From: Rhodococcus sp. OK302
GTDB lineage: Bacteria; Actinomycetota; Actinomycetes; Mycobacteriales; Mycobacteriaceae
DNA length: 64,000 nt
Direction: 5' to 3'
Assembly: GCF_002245895.1 (NCBI RefSeq)
Contig: NZ_NPJZ01000001.1
Coordinates: forward strand, 4,388,501 to 4,452,500
Position numbers and translations under genes: made by a program. Shown one piece after another: positions 1 through 8,787 of this stretch. Position 1 is the stretch's first letter; the number at the start of each line of letters is the position of its first letter. The notes beneath the pieces are model-generated. The model was not told the origin of the DNA. It did not search any database and saw only the letters and a program-made list of their open reading frames with translations.

Positions 1-311
1 GGTGCTGGCCGATCACGCTCGAGTGGGCTCGTCACCGCCAGTTGCTCGGCAACAAGATTCTCCCGCAAATTCCAGATGTCAGCGCCGCGACCAGCGGAGA
101 CCGAACTGCCCACCGATGACCGCGCCGCTGAGCTGATCGTCCGCCGTATCTCCAACCAGCCGATTACCGACAGAGCTGGCAGAATCCATCGGAGGCGACG
201 ACGAGGCGTACGAAGCACTGCGCCACTGCAATTCCGGAGCCCGACACGACAACAGTGTGGCGGCCACAATCTTGTTCAGCGTGCTGAGCAATGGCGCACG
301 GAGGCAAGACC
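1..311. other. No supportable gene; left edge of window
   Basis: All six frames are interrupted or lack a convincing start and family signature. The longest plus-strand readings are arginine- and proline-rich, as expected of noncoding frames in GC-rich DNA. One plus frame (about 140-414) reads somewhat protein-like (residues such as LPTELAESIGGDDEAYEALR), but it begins after a stop and would overlap the N-terminus of the well-supported MarR gene. It could be decayed coding sequence or the promoter region of the regulator. I cannot decide. Confidence 0.4.
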
Positions 312-752
312 GTGATCGACGACGGACTGGAAGACTGGCCCACGGGTCGGCTGCTGTCCACTGCTGCGCGACTCGTCGAACACTCGTGGGAGAAGGTTCT
401 ACGCGGCCATGACATGACCTACGCCGGTCTGATCGTGCTTCACTCCATTGCCCGATGCCCCGCGTCTCAACGGGACATCGCACGAGCTGCGCGCGTCACC
501 GACCAGACGATGAGCCGAACGGTCGACCGCCTCGAGCGCTCGGGATTTGTCACCCGCGGAACAGACCCACACGATGAACGACGTCGTGTCATTGCGATTA
601 CCGACGCCGGTCGGACAACATTCGAAAAATTGTCGACGCTGGAGAAGGAAGACGCCCTCACCGTCGACGTCGGAGACATCACTGCGCTGCGCGAACAACT
701 CCTGCTGCTCGTACGGTCACCAGAACTGAATCCAGAACAGCGAGAGTCCTAG
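312..752 (+). CDS. MarR-family transcriptional regulator
   Basis: A 146-residue winged-helix DNA-binding repressor of the MarR family. After a short N-terminal dimerisation helix, the recognition region SQRDIARAARVTDQTMSR lies at about residues 52-70. The wing has the typical acidic/basic stretch DERRRVIAITDAG, followed by a C-terminal helix. I chose GTG at 312 because GGAGG at 300-304 sits seven bases upstream; an in-frame ATG at 291 is possible but has no good ribosome binding site. The gene converges on the SCO1664-family gene with only about 20 bases between stops. MarR proteins usually act on a neighbouring or divergent gene, but that side is cut off by the window edge, so the target and ligand are unknown. 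Confidence 0.85.
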   Translation: MIDDGLEDWPTGRLLSTAARLVEHSWEKVLRGHDMTYAGLIVLHSIARCPASQRDIARAARVTDQTMSRTVDRLERSGFVTRGTDPHDERRRVIAITDAGRTTFEKLSTLEKEDALTVDVGDITALREQLLLLVRSPELNPEQRES

Positions 753-774
753 CACCGCCCGATAAATCACGCCC

Positions 775-1581
775 TCAGAATGGCGGCCAGGGAATCGTCC
801 GATGCCCGTTCGGGACAGGCATGACGGCCAGAGCGGTCAGATTCTTCGCGCGTTCGGCCAACGCTGCGATTTCGGCATCGGTGATCAGTTCCGACAGTTC
901 GTCACCGAGATGACCATCGACTGCGGTAGCCAATTCCGCTACATCCGCGATCAGTGACCCCGGCACCGTTTGGCCGGCCCAGCCCCACAGCACAGTTCGC
1001 AACTTGTTGTCCGTGTGCAGGCAGATGCCGTGATCGACTCCGTAGACGGAGCCGTCGACGCCCTCGAGTGCATGACCACCTTTGCGGTCCGCATTGTTGA
1101 TCAGCACGTCGAGAACCGCCATCCGCTGAAGGCGCGGATCGTCGGCGTGAATGAGCGAGACGGGCTCCCCTTCGGAATCGAACGCTTGAAGAACCTCGAA
1201 CCACCCCGGAGGAACATTGCCCGGACTGCAAAGATCAACGATCTCGGGTTCGCTGCTCCCATCCGAAACACGGTCAACCGTGTCCACCCACCGCTGAACC
1301 ATGCCCAACCCGAAAGGACCGTCCCGCAACACAGTTCGCGGAATCACTCCCCACCCCAAAGTTTCCGACACCCGATACGACGCGACCTCCCGGCCCGCAA
1401 GTGTGCCGTCGGGGAAATCCCACAGCGGACGCTCACCGCGAACCGGCTTGTACACAACCCTCATCGATTGCTCGCCGAGAATCGAGTCACACACCAAGGT
1501 CGCGTTACTCGCTGTCGTGATCTGCCCGATCACCGTCAGGTCACCGCCCAGTAGGACGTCCGGTTCAGTCGCGTCGGACAC
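775..1581 (-). CDS. SCO1664-family protein (Rv2133c-like)
   Basis: A protein of about 268 residues matching the actinobacterial SCO1664 family, thought to share a fold with phosphatidylinositol 3/4-kinases. Seen in the sequence: a lysine-bearing VVYKPVRGERPLWDFP segment near the N-terminus, the stretch LDVLINNADRKGGH that resembles a kinase catalytic loop, and GVDHGICLH resembling a metal-binding DHG. These support an ATP-binding phosphotransferase-like fold, but no substrate is known to me. The start GTG at 1581 lies just after the DUF3090 stop, so the two genes are probably co-transcribed. A longer frame running to 1725 would overlap the upstream gene by about 140 bases and is unlikely. Last gene of the uppP cluster. 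Confidence 0.85.
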   Translation of the reverse strand: MSDATEPDVLLGGDLTVIGQITTASNATLVCDSILGEQSMRVVYKPVRGERPLWDFPDGTLAGREVASYRVSETLGWGVIPRTVLRDGPFGLGMVQRWVDTVDRVSDGSSEPEIVDLCSPGNVPPGWFEVLQAFDSEGEPVSLIHADDPRLQRMAVLDVLINNADRKGGHALEGVDGSVYGVDHGICLHTDNKLRTVLWGWAGQTVPGSLIADVAELATAVDGHLGDELSELITDAEIAALAERAKNLTALAVMPVPNGHRTIPWPPF

Positions 1582-1585
1582 TGTC

Positions 1586-2185
1586 TCAGTCCTCGTCGGA
1601 ATCTGCGTCGTCGATCGCGAATCCGAAGGACTCACCGCGTCGATAACCGTTAGTACGGATGCAGATATGACCCTCGGGAGCCAAAGGTTCGCCGCACAGC
1701 GGACACGGGGCCCGGCCGGCCGCAATCACGCGTTCCGAGCGTAGCGAGAACTCACGCGCCTGCTCCGGTGTCAGGAACACACGGACGGCGTCGGGGCCGT
1801 CGTCGGAATCGTCGAGAACTACCGACTCGTCGAACTCGGTTTCACTGACCGCGAGCAGTTCCACTACGACGGCGCCGGCGTCGGCATCCCAGCCCAATCC
1901 CATCGTGCCGACCCGAAATTCGGCGTCGAGAGGAGTGACGAGTGGACTGAGGTCAGTGATATCGCCGGCTGCGGGCGGAACGTCCGTGCCGAAACGTCGG
2001 TGCACTTCTTCGAGAAGCAACCCCATGCGGTCGGCAAGGACCTGCACTTGTTGCTTCTCGAGCAACACGCTCACCACCCGTGCATCATGCACAGCTTGGA
2101 GATAGAACGACCTGTCACCGGGCTCGCCCACAGTCCCTGCGACAAAACGATCAGGGGTGCGAAATACGTGAATCGCGCGCGACAT
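1586..2185 (-). CDS. DUF3090 family protein (Rv2134c-like)
   Basis: A 199-residue protein of the DUF3090 family, conserved in actinobacteria beside the histidine phosphatase and the SCO1664-family gene. It opens SRAIHVFRTPDRFVAGTVG and keeps the C-terminal CPLCGEPLAPEGHICIRTNG, whose Cys-x2-Cys and later Cys/His suggest a small metal-binding knuckle. Start ATG at 2185 has an excellent GAGGAGG-type ribosome binding site just upstream. The function is unknown to me. Constant linkage to an undecaprenyl phosphatase hints at the envelope or at thiol metabolism (mycothiol genes follow in relatives), but that is guilt by association. Confidence 0.88.
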   Translation of the reverse strand: MSRAIHVFRTPDRFVAGTVGEPGDRSFYLQAVHDARVVSVLLEKQQVQVLADRMGLLLEEVHRRFGTDVPPAAGDITDLSPLVTPLDAEFRVGTMGLGWDADAGAVVVELLAVSETEFDESVVLDDSDDGPDAVRVFLTPEQAREFSLRSERVIAAGRAPCPLCGEPLAPEGHICIRTNGYRRGESFGFAIDDADSDED

Positions 2186-2237
2186 TGCACCTCCTCGAAT
2201 TCGAGAACATCCCTGGATACCCATTATCCGTCACAGT

Positions 2238-2933
2238 TCACACTCCGACCTCTCCGCCGGGGACGGACTCTGCCGCGGGAGCGGAACCATTGGTCGACGC
2301 TTTTGCACCGGCGATCGCTGCCAACGCATCTCCGGTGTCGTTGACACGAAGAATGAACGGCAGAGTTGCGGTGTACCGGATCACGCTCATCGACGCCGGT
2401 TCCGCGACGATCCGCTGGAACGAGTCGAGATGCATTGCATAGGCGTCGGCAAGCACGGATTTGATGACATCGCCATGGGTGCAGGCAATCCAGACGACGT
2501 CATGGCCGTGTTTCGCGGCGAGCCGTGCGTCGTGCTCGCGAATAGCGGCAACTGCGCGTGCCTGAACCTGCGCCAGGCCTTCACCGCCGGGGAACACTGC
2601 ACCGGAGGCGTGCCGCTGCACCACTTTCCAGAGCGGCTCGTCGAGCAGTTCCTTCAGGGGTCGCCCGGTCCACTGTCCGTAGTCCACTTCGATCAGTCGG
2701 TCCTCGACTATCGGGGTAAGGCTCCGGTCCGCAGCAATGGGCTCGACGGTCTGCTCGCACCGCAGCAACGGTGAGCGAACAATTTCCGCGATATCAAGAC
2801 CGGCCAATCTATCCACGACGCCGGCGGCTTGCTTCCGTCCGTGGTCGTCGAGTTCCACACCCGGCGTTCGGCCGGCCAGAGTGTGGGCAGTGTTGGACGT
2901 CGACCGCCCGTGCCGCAGAAGGACAACTGTCAT
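2238..2933 (-). CDS. Histidine phosphatase family protein (Rv2135c/MSMEG_4193-like)
   Basis: A 231-residue member of the phosphoglycerate-mutase-like histidine phosphatases. The catalytic LLRHGRS signature is at residues 5-11, a second catalytic arginine follows in VRSPLLRC, and the second histidine is in ACTHGDV near residue 153. Family members remove phosphate from small molecules through a phosphohistidine. The conserved actinobacterial version belongs to the MSMEG_4193 group, whose natural substrate I do not know. The C-terminal tail is alanine- and proline-rich and probably disordered. It lies between uppP and DUF3090 on the same strand with about 50-base gaps and is likely in the same transcript. 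Confidence 0.9.
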   Translation of the reverse strand: MTVVLLRHGRSTSNTAHTLAGRTPGVELDDHGRKQAAGVVDRLAGLDIAEIVRSPLLRCEQTVEPIAADRSLTPIVEDRLIEVDYGQWTGRPLKELLDEPLWKVVQRHASGAVFPGGEGLAQVQARAVAAIREHDARLAAKHGHDVVWIACTHGDVIKSVLADAYAMHLDSFQRIVAEPASMSVIRYTATLPFILRVNDTGDALAAIAGAKASTNGSAPAAESVPGGEVGV

Positions 2934-2991
2934 GCCATAACCCTAATGGGGCATCGCTCCTACGGGCGGACCGTCGACGTCCAAACGGTCG

Positions 2992-3837
2992 CTATGTCGC
3001 CGAAACAACCCCTGTGGCCAGCAGCGCAAGGACGAGTACGCCGAGAGCGATTCTGTATCCGACGAACCAGTACATCGAATGATTCACCACAAATTTGAGC
3101 AGCCAGGCGATGGCTGCGTAGCCGACGGCAAACGCAATGACCGTGGCGACGAGCAACTGCGGCCCGCTGGCGTTCAGTCCGTCACCGGCAGGCTCGAAGG
3201 CGTCGGGAAGGCTGAACAGACCTGATGCGAGAACCGCCGGAATTGCCAGCAGGAACGAATAGCGCGCGGCAGCCTCACGGGTCAGTCCGAGGAACAAACC
3301 GGCACTGATGGTTCCGCCGGAACGCGACACACCCGGAATGAGTGCGAGCGCCTGCGCCGAACCCATGATGATTCCGTCGCGCATGGTGAGGCTTTCGATG
3401 GGACGTGTTTTACGTCCGTAGTACTCCGCAGCGGCGATCACGAGGGCGAACACGATGAGCATCGTGGCGATCAACCACAAATTGCGTGCGCCGGTACGGA
3501 TCTGATCCTTGAAAAGGAACCCGAGAATACCCACCGGAATCGTGCCGATGATGACGTACCACCCCATCCGGTAGTCGAGGTCGCCGCGATGTTCGGCGTT
3601 GAACAATCCTCGGAACCAGGCGGTGATAATCCTCACGATGTCACGAGCGAAGTAGATCAGGACGGCAAGTTCTGTACCGAGTTGGGTCACCGCAGTGAAC
3701 GACGCGCCGGCGTCACTTCCGAAGAATATCTCGGACACGATCCTCAGATGTCCGGACGACGAGACAGGAAGGAACTCGGTTAATCCCTGCACGAGCCCCA
3801 GGATCATGGCCTGTAGCCATGTCATCGCCTCGCCCAT
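2992..3837 (-). CDS. uppP: Undecaprenyl-diphosphatase
   Basis: An integral membrane enzyme (281 residues) that removes one phosphate from undecaprenyl diphosphate, regenerating the lipid carrier for peptidoglycan and arabinogalactan synthesis; it also gives bacitracin tolerance. Seen: the N-terminal catalytic segment [14 protein letters not shown], the second signature PGVSRSGGT, and about seven to eight hydrophobic segments covering the rest. Length is typical of the UppP/BacA family. The start could be 3837 or the ATG four codons later at 3825; both give a complete protein. It is the first gene of the leftward cluster, with a 246-base intergenic region separating it from the divergent aldo/keto reductase. 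Confidence 0.96.
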   Translation of the reverse strand: MGEAMTWLQAMILGLVQGLTEFLPVSSSGHLRIVSEIFFGSDAGASFTAVTQLGTELAVLIYFARDIVRIITAWFRGLFNAEHRGDLDYRMGWYVIIGTIPVGILGFLFKDQIRTGARNLWLIATMLIVFALVIAAAEYYGRKTRPIESLTMRDGIIMGSAQALALIPGVSRSGGTISAGLFLGLTREAAARYSFLLAIPAVLASGLFSLPDAFEPAGDGLNASGPQLLVATVIAFAVGYAAIAWLLKFVVNHSMYWFVGYRIALGVLVLALLATGVVSAT

Positions 3838-4083
3838 CAGAGATCAGCCTGCATTGATTCGATCTGGGCCGATTCGAATGGGATTACTACACAACGGTTT
3901 CGTGTGTCGGGTTCACTTTTCACTGGCGTCACGCTACCGGTGCGGCTTTGGGCGCGCCGAGTCCGGCACGCGGATGCCCGAATACCCCGACTTAGGTCAC
4001 CCGCGCACTAGTCTGCACGTGGTGACAACTCTCGGGCACGACACACGCGTACCCGAGTCAGGCGCGGGAGATTCAGGGCGGTT

Positions 4084-5019
4084 ATGAAGCACAGATCAGT
4101 CGGAACGAGCGGACTTCGAGTCTCGCGACTTGGACTCGGCACACTGACCTGGGGACGCGATACCGACGGCGACGAAGCGGCCGCTCAGATCCTGGCTTTC
4201 GCGGAGGCCGGTGGAACCTTGGTCGACACGTCGCCCGCGTACGGCGACGGCGCGGCCCAACGGATTCTGGCCGAACTTCTCAACGACGTCGTCCCCCGCG
4301 ACGAGTTGATCATCAGTTCCAGCGCCGGGATCGATCCCAAGCCGATCGGAACGGATCGGGTCGACTGCTCACGACGAGGGTTGCTGCGTCAGCTGGACGC
4401 CACCCTCCGTGAACTCGGTACCGATTATCTGGATATGTGGCAGGTCGCGACCTGGGACCCACTGACCCCGGTCGACGAAGTCGCAGCAACTCTCGACTAC
4501 GCAGTCTCGAGTGGCAAGGTTCGCTACGTCGGCGTACGCGGATACCTCGGGTGGCAGTTGGCCACAGCCGTCGGGTCTTGTGGCACAACAACTCTCACCG
4601 CAACTCAGGCCGAGTACTCACTGTTGGCGCGCGGCGTCGAAGAAGAATTGTTCGCGGCCGCTTCACATCACGGCGTCGGCGTTTTCGCTGCCGTTCCGCT
4701 TGCCGGAGGTGTCCTGACCGGCAAGTACCGCGACGGCATTCCCGTCGATTCACGAGGTGCCGACGATACACATTCGCGCCACGTGCAGAGCTACCTCACG
4801 GATTCGTCGGTGCGCGTGGTCGATGCGGTCGTTACAGCGGCCGACGGATTGGGTACGTCACCTTTGGCTGTGGCACTTGCCTGGGCCCGGGATCGCCCCG
4901 GAGTTGCCAGCGCTGTGGTCGGTACACGCGATCTCGCGCAGCTCACCGGAGTGCTGGTTGCCGAGGAATTGGAATTGCCGAAAGCGATTGCCGCGGCATT
5001 GGACGACGTGAGCGCGTAA
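4084..5019 (+). CDS. Aldo/keto reductase
   Basis: A 311-residue NADPH-dependent oxidoreductase of the aldo/keto reductase superfamily (TIM barrel). The N-terminus RSVGTSGLRVSRLGLGT and the DTSPAYGDG motif carrying the catalytic Asp and Tyr are typical. The usual catalytic Lys region is changed: the segment after strand 3 reads ISSSAGIDPK, with no clear GRK motif. The later His position falls near DMWQVATWD, where the usual LxxxHxxD is also altered. Activity may therefore be weak or altered, as in other mycobacterial homologues annotated only as AKR. It precedes the heme operon by about 100 bases but has its own spacing, so I treat it as a separate unit. Confidence 0.88.
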   Translation: MKHRSVGTSGLRVSRLGLGTLTWGRDTDGDEAAAQILAFAEAGGTLVDTSPAYGDGAAQRILAELLNDVVPRDELIISSSAGIDPKPIGTDRVDCSRRGLLRQLDATLRELGTDYLDMWQVATWDPLTPVDEVAATLDYAVSSGKVRYVGVRGYLGWQLATAVGSCGTTTLTATQAEYSLLARGVEEELFAAASHHGVGVFAAVPLAGGVLTGKYRDGIPVDSRGADDTHSRHVQSYLTDSSVRVVDAVVTAADGLGTSPLAVALAWARDRPGVASAVVGTRDLAQLTGVLVAEELELPKAIAAALDDVSA

Positions 5020-5061
5020 CTCTCGATCGGGATGAATGCAATACCCGGACAGGCGACCAGC

Positions 5062-5080
5062 AGAGGACAGGCTAACCTAG
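5062..5080 (+). promoter_or_regulatory. IdeR/DtxR-like iron box upstream of hmuO
   Basis: The 19 bases at 5062-5080 match the DtxR/IdeR consensus TTAGGTTAGSCTAACCTAA at 14 of 19 positions, with a perfect right half (GGCTAACCTA) and a weaker left half. It lies 36 bases before the hmuO start and overlaps the likely -10 region, the right place for iron-dependent repression. The match is by eye; no scoring was done. Confidence 0.65.
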
Positions 5081-5115
5081 TGAGCAACGCACGTCCGTAG
5101 CCCACAGGAGAATCC

Positions 5116-5799
5116 ATGACAACGCTTGACGTAGACCACAGTTCCGCCGATGCACTCGCATTCTCCGAGCGCCTCAAAGCAGAAACCGATGCGGCTCACC
5201 GCGAGACAGAGCAGTCCGGATTTGTCGGTGCGCTCCTCGGCGGCAAACTGACGCAGGCCGGGTTGGCAGCACTCCTCGGTCAGACGTACCTGGTCTACAC
5301 AAGCCTCGAAGAGGCCGGCCGCGCCCATGCAGACAATGCACTGGTCAGCCCCTTCCTCTCCGACGATCTTCTGCGTGTCGCCGCACTCGAAGCAGATCTG
5401 GAATTCCTGATCGGCGAGAACTGGCGTGAGGGTCTCGAAGCCTTGCCGGCCACCGAACGTTACGTAGCGCGCCTACAGGAAGTTGGCGTCGACTGGCCGG
5501 CTGGCTTTGTCGCTCACCACTACCTGCGCTACATGGGCGATCTCTCCGGCGGCCAGATCATCCGCCGCATGCTCGAGCGCGCCTACGGCCTCCAAACCGA
5601 CGGCCTCCGTTTCTACACCTTCGACGGCATCCCCAAGCCCAAGCCGTTCAAGGACACCTACCGCGCCAACCTCGACGCCCTCGATATTTCCGCTGAGGAA
5701 CAGCAGAAGTTCATCGACGAGGTCAACATCGCTTACCGCCTCAACGGCGACCTGTTCGCAGACCTCGAGGGCAACATCGAGAGCTACCTCGTTAAATGA
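5116..5799 (+). CDS. hmuO: Heme oxygenase (biliverdin-producing)
   Basis: A 227-residue canonical heme oxygenase that opens heme with oxygen and reductant to biliverdin, CO and ferrous iron, releasing iron from imported heme in the cytoplasm. The proximal heme-ligand histidine lies in DAAHRETEQSGF near residue 28. The distal helix has the family signature YLRYMGDLSGGQ with the flexible double glycine. Length fits the HmuO type of Corynebacterium. Start ATG at 5116 has AGGAG upstream. The stop overlaps the start of hmuT by four bases, which ties heme degradation to heme import in one transcript, probably iron-repressed through the box at 5062-5080. Confidence 0.95.
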   Translation: MTTLDVDHSSADALAFSERLKAETDAAHRETEQSGFVGALLGGKLTQAGLAALLGQTYLVYTSLEEAGRAHADNALVSPFLSDDLLRVAALEADLEFLIGENWREGLEALPATERYVARLQEVGVDWPAGFVAHHYLRYMGDLSGGQIIRRMLERAYGLQTDGLRFYTFDGIPKPKPFKDTYRANLDALDISAEEQQKFIDEVNIAYRLNGDLFADLEGNIESYLVK

Positions 5800-6803
5800 G
5801 TAAGCGTTGGACCGCAGCAGCATTGGTCGTGATCGCCGGGTTCGGTCTCGTCGCGTGCGGATCGAACGAGCAGCCCGGTTCGACACATCAAGCACGGACC
5901 GCGGTACTGGAAGATTCCAGCCCCGTCCCGGTATCGAAAAACCCCGTCGCAAGCTTGCCGACGACAGTCACAGGCTTCGACGGGGTTCCGGTCACGATCA
6001 CCGACAACAGTCGGATCGTTGCCGCAGACCGATACGGAACGTTTGCCGCGACCACCGTCGCGCTCGGCCTCGGTGACAACCTGGTCGGCCGCGACACCTC
6101 CGCGAAGTTCCCCGCTGTGGCCGACGTCCCTGTCGTCACGGTGGGTGGGCAATCCCTGAGCGCGGAAGCGATCCTCAATCTCAACCCGACGGTCATTCTC
6201 ACCGATACGACCATCGGCCCGCAGAGCGTGCAGGAGCAACTACGCGCAGCCGGAATTCCGGTCGTGTTTTTCGACCCCACCCGAACCCTCGAAGGTGTCC
6301 CGAACCAGATTCAAGCGGTCGCCGACGCCCTCGGAGTGCCTGAGCAAGGCAAGGCCCTGGTCAGTCGAACCGAAGGTGAGATCGCGGCTGCCCGCGATCT
6401 CGTACCCGATAACGCGGAACAGCTGAAGATCGCGTTCCTCTATCTTCGCGGTACTGCGATCACGATGATCGGCGGCGACGGTTCCGGCGCCGATTCGCTC
6501 ATCGAAGCGCTCGGTGCGGTCGACGCGGGAACAGCCTCCGGAATCACCTCGAACTTTGTCGCGATTACCAGCGAGGCACTCATCGCGGCTGCTCCCGACG
6601 CGTTTCTGGTGATGACAGACGGACTCGCCTCCATCGGCGGGGTTGACGGCCTCGAGAAGATTCCCGGCATCGCGCAGACACCCGCCGGTAAGAATCAGCG
6701 CGTCATCGACATGGAAGACGGCGTCATCCTCAGCTTCGGCCCCAACACCGGCCGCGTCATGCAGGTGCTGGCCGAAGCAATCTACGGACCCGCAGATTCG
6801 TGA
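5796..6803 (+). CDS. hmuT: Heme ABC transporter substrate-binding lipoprotein
   Basis: A 335-residue extracytoplasmic binding protein for heme. The signal peptide ends in a lipobox (LVACGS), so the mature protein should be tethered by a lipid on Cys22. The rest is a two-lobed class III (BtuF/FhuD-like) periplasmic-binding fold joined by a long helix, with typical elements such as NLNPTVILTDTTIGP and a C-terminal SFGPNTGRVMQVLAEAIYGP. It overlaps hmuO and hmuU by four bases each. HmuT fits from its place in the operon; a siderophore-binding role is possible but less likely beside a heme oxygenase. Confidence 0.93.
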   Translation: MSKRWTAAALVVIAGFGLVACGSNEQPGSTHQARTAVLEDSSPVPVSKNPVASLPTTVTGFDGVPVTITDNSRIVAADRYGTFAATTVALGLGDNLVGRDTSAKFPAVADVPVVTVGGQSLSAEAILNLNPTVILTDTTIGPQSVQEQLRAAGIPVVFFDPTRTLEGVPNQIQAVADALGVPEQGKALVSRTEGEIAAARDLVPDNAEQLKIAFLYLRGTAITMIGGDGSGADSLIEALGAVDAGTASGITSNFVAITSEALIAAAPDAFLVMTDGLASIGGVDGLEKIPGIAQTPAGKNQRVIDMEDGVILSFGPNTGRVMQVLAEAIYGPADS

Positions 6804-7894
6804 GTACCGAGACAGAAAGCCCCGTCGGAGCAGCTGACGCGTCGGCAACGCGCGCAGCCTCCCGTTCCCGCGTGAGCGTCGTACTGATCAGTCTGTCCGT
6901 AGCTCTGGTCATCGTCGCAGTACTGTCGGCATGCATCGGACAGGTGCCCACGTCGCCACTCGAGGTGCTCGGCAGCATCTTGCACCGAATCGGCCTCGAC
7001 ATCGGTCCCCTACCGGCCCACCCCAGCGGTGAGGTCACGCTCTGGGAAGTCCGCTTTCCGCGAGTCGTTCTCGCCATCTGTGTCGGCGCGGCGCTCGGTT
7101 GCTCCGGCGCCCTGCTGCAGGGAGTGTTCTCCAATCCCCTTGCTGAGCCCGGAGTGATCGGTGTATCCGCCGGAGCGGCTGTCGGCGCGAGTGCCGTCAT
7201 CGTCGTCGGTGGAACCTTTGCCGCCGGCTGGACTGTCGCTGCAGCCGCATTTATCGCAGGCCTGATCACGACCGCAGCGGTGTATCTCCTTGCCCGGCAC
7301 GAAGGCCGAACCGAGGTGGTCACGCTCATTCTGACCGGCGTGGCCGTCAACGCGTTTGCCGGCGGTCTCATCGCGTTCTTCACCTTCATCGCGAGTCCCT
7401 CCGCTCGCGATCAGATCGTCTTCTGGCAACTCGGCAGCCTCAACGGTGCAACGTGGAGTTCGGTGATGGTCGTAGCGCCGATGGCCGTCGTCGGTATCGC
7501 CGCAACCATGGTCATCGCGCCCCGACTCGACCTCCTCGCCCTCGGCGAACATGCCGCCCGGCACCTGGGCGTCAACGTCGAACGCCTGCGCCAACTTGCA
7601 GTCTTGATCGTCGCCCTGCTGGTTTCCGCCAGTGTCGCGTTCACCGGCATCATCTTGTTCGTCGGACTTGTTGTTCCCCATCTGATGCGCATTCTTGTCG
7701 GACCCGGTCACCGGGCATTGATACCGGCCAGTGCCCTCGCGGGCGCGCTGGTTCTGCTTCTGGCCGATTTGGGATCACGATCCCTCATCGACAATGCCGA
7801 TCTCCCGCTCGGAATGCTCACGGCACTCGTCGGCGGCCCCTTCTTCTTCTGGTTGTTGCGCCGCACTCGCGCAAGGCAAGGTGGGTGGGCATGA
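6800..7894 (+). CDS. hmuU: Heme ABC transporter permease
   Basis: A 364-residue FecCD/BtuC-family permease, the membrane channel of the heme importer. Around ten hydrophobic helices are visible. Family marks include the stretch LWEVRFPRVVLAICVGAALG, the NPLAEPGVIGVSAGAA motif, and GLVVPHLMRILVGPGHR near the C-terminus, which contacts the ATPase. GTG start at 6800 overlaps hmuT. The N-terminal 25 residues before the first helix are polar. The stop overlaps the hmuV start as ATGA, so translation is probably coupled. Confidence 0.94.
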   Translation: MSTETESPVGAADASATRAASRSRVSVVLISLSVALVIVAVLSACIGQVPTSPLEVLGSILHRIGLDIGPLPAHPSGEVTLWEVRFPRVVLAICVGAALGCSGALLQGVFSNPLAEPGVIGVSAGAAVGASAVIVVGGTFAAGWTVAAAAFIAGLITTAAVYLLARHEGRTEVVTLILTGVAVNAFAGGLIAFFTFIASPSARDQIVFWQLGSLNGATWSSVMVVAPMAVVGIAATMVIAPRLDLLALGEHAARHLGVNVERLRQLAVLIVALLVSASVAFTGIILFVGLVVPHLMRILVGPGHRALIPASALAGALVLLLADLGSRSLIDNADLPLGMLTALVGGPFFFWLLRRTRARQGGWA

Positions 7895-8787
7895 GCAGCT
7901 TCGCACGCAACTGGCGTGAACTGTTCGGACACACGTCGCCCGAACCGCAGAGTCCCGTAGTCGGTGACGTCACGCTGCAAGCACTCGACATCACCGTCGA
8001 ACGCGGCGGCCGAAACATCCTCGACGGCGTCAGCGTCGATGTCCGCGTCGGCGAGGTCCTCGTCCTCGTGGGCCCCAACGGTGCCGGCAAATCGACACTT
8101 CTCGCAGCTTTGGCCGGTGATCAACCGGTCATCAGCGGACGCGTCGAGGTCGAAGGCACCGATCTCAACTCGTGGTCCGCGATCGACATGGCCCGTCGAC
8201 GCGCAGTACTCCCCCAGAAACACACCATCGGCTTCTCGTTCACCGCACTCCAGGTTGTCACCATGGGACGCGCTCCCTGGGCCGGTACAGGTCGCGAAGA
8301 TCGTGACGGCGACGCTGTTGCCGCGGCGATGAAGACGTGCGACGTCGAAGCATTCGCGCACCGCCCGTTTGCAGCGCTGTCCGGTGGCGAGCAGGCCCGA
8401 GTGGCTCTCGCGCGTGTACTCGCGCAGGAGACGTCGACAGTTCTGCTCGACGAACCGACCGCTGCTCTCGACCTCGGTCACCAGGAAGCGGTCATGTCGC
8501 TCGCAAGGGCACGTGCGGCCGAAGGCGGCGCCGTCGTGGTCGTTCTCCACGATCTGGCTTTGGCTGCGGCGTATGCGGACCGGATAGTTGTACTCGAGAA
8601 CGGCAGCATTGCTGCCGACGGTTCCCCGGAGTCGGTGTTGCGCGAGGATCTACTCACTCGCGTCTACGGTTATCCGGTCGAGGTGTTCGAGCATCCGAAA
8701 ACCGGGGCAGCCTTGGTGATCCCCCGACGCGACTTCACCAAGGCAACCATCCGATCCGGATCGGGTGTCAGCGAACGGAATCGATGA
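7891..8787 (+). CDS. hmuV: Heme ABC transporter ATP-binding protein
   Basis: A 298-residue ABC ATPase powering heme uptake. Walker A GPNGAGKST is near residue 66, the Q-loop is LPQKHTIGF, the signature LSGGEQARVALARVL is near residue 162, the Walker B is TVLLDEPTAALD, and a switch histidine is in VVLHDLAL. About 28 residues precede the ABC domain. The start ATG at 7891 overlaps the hmuU stop; a much longer open frame upstream is only the antiparallel reading of hmuU. The last 20 bases overlap the 3' end of a convergent gene on the other strand. Confidence 0.95.
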   Translation: MSSFARNWRELFGHTSPEPQSPVVGDVTLQALDITVERGGRNILDGVSVDVRVGEVLVLVGPNGAGKSTLLAALAGDQPVISGRVEVEGTDLNSWSAIDMARRRAVLPQKHTIGFSFTALQVVTMGRAPWAGTGREDRDGDAVAAAMKTCDVEAFAHRPFAALSGGEQARVALARVLAQETSTVLLDEPTAALDLGHQEAVMSLARARAAEGGAVVVVLHDLALAAAYADRIVVLENGSIAADGSPESVLREDLLTRVYGYPVEVFEHPKTGAALVIPRRDFTKATIRSGSGVSERNR

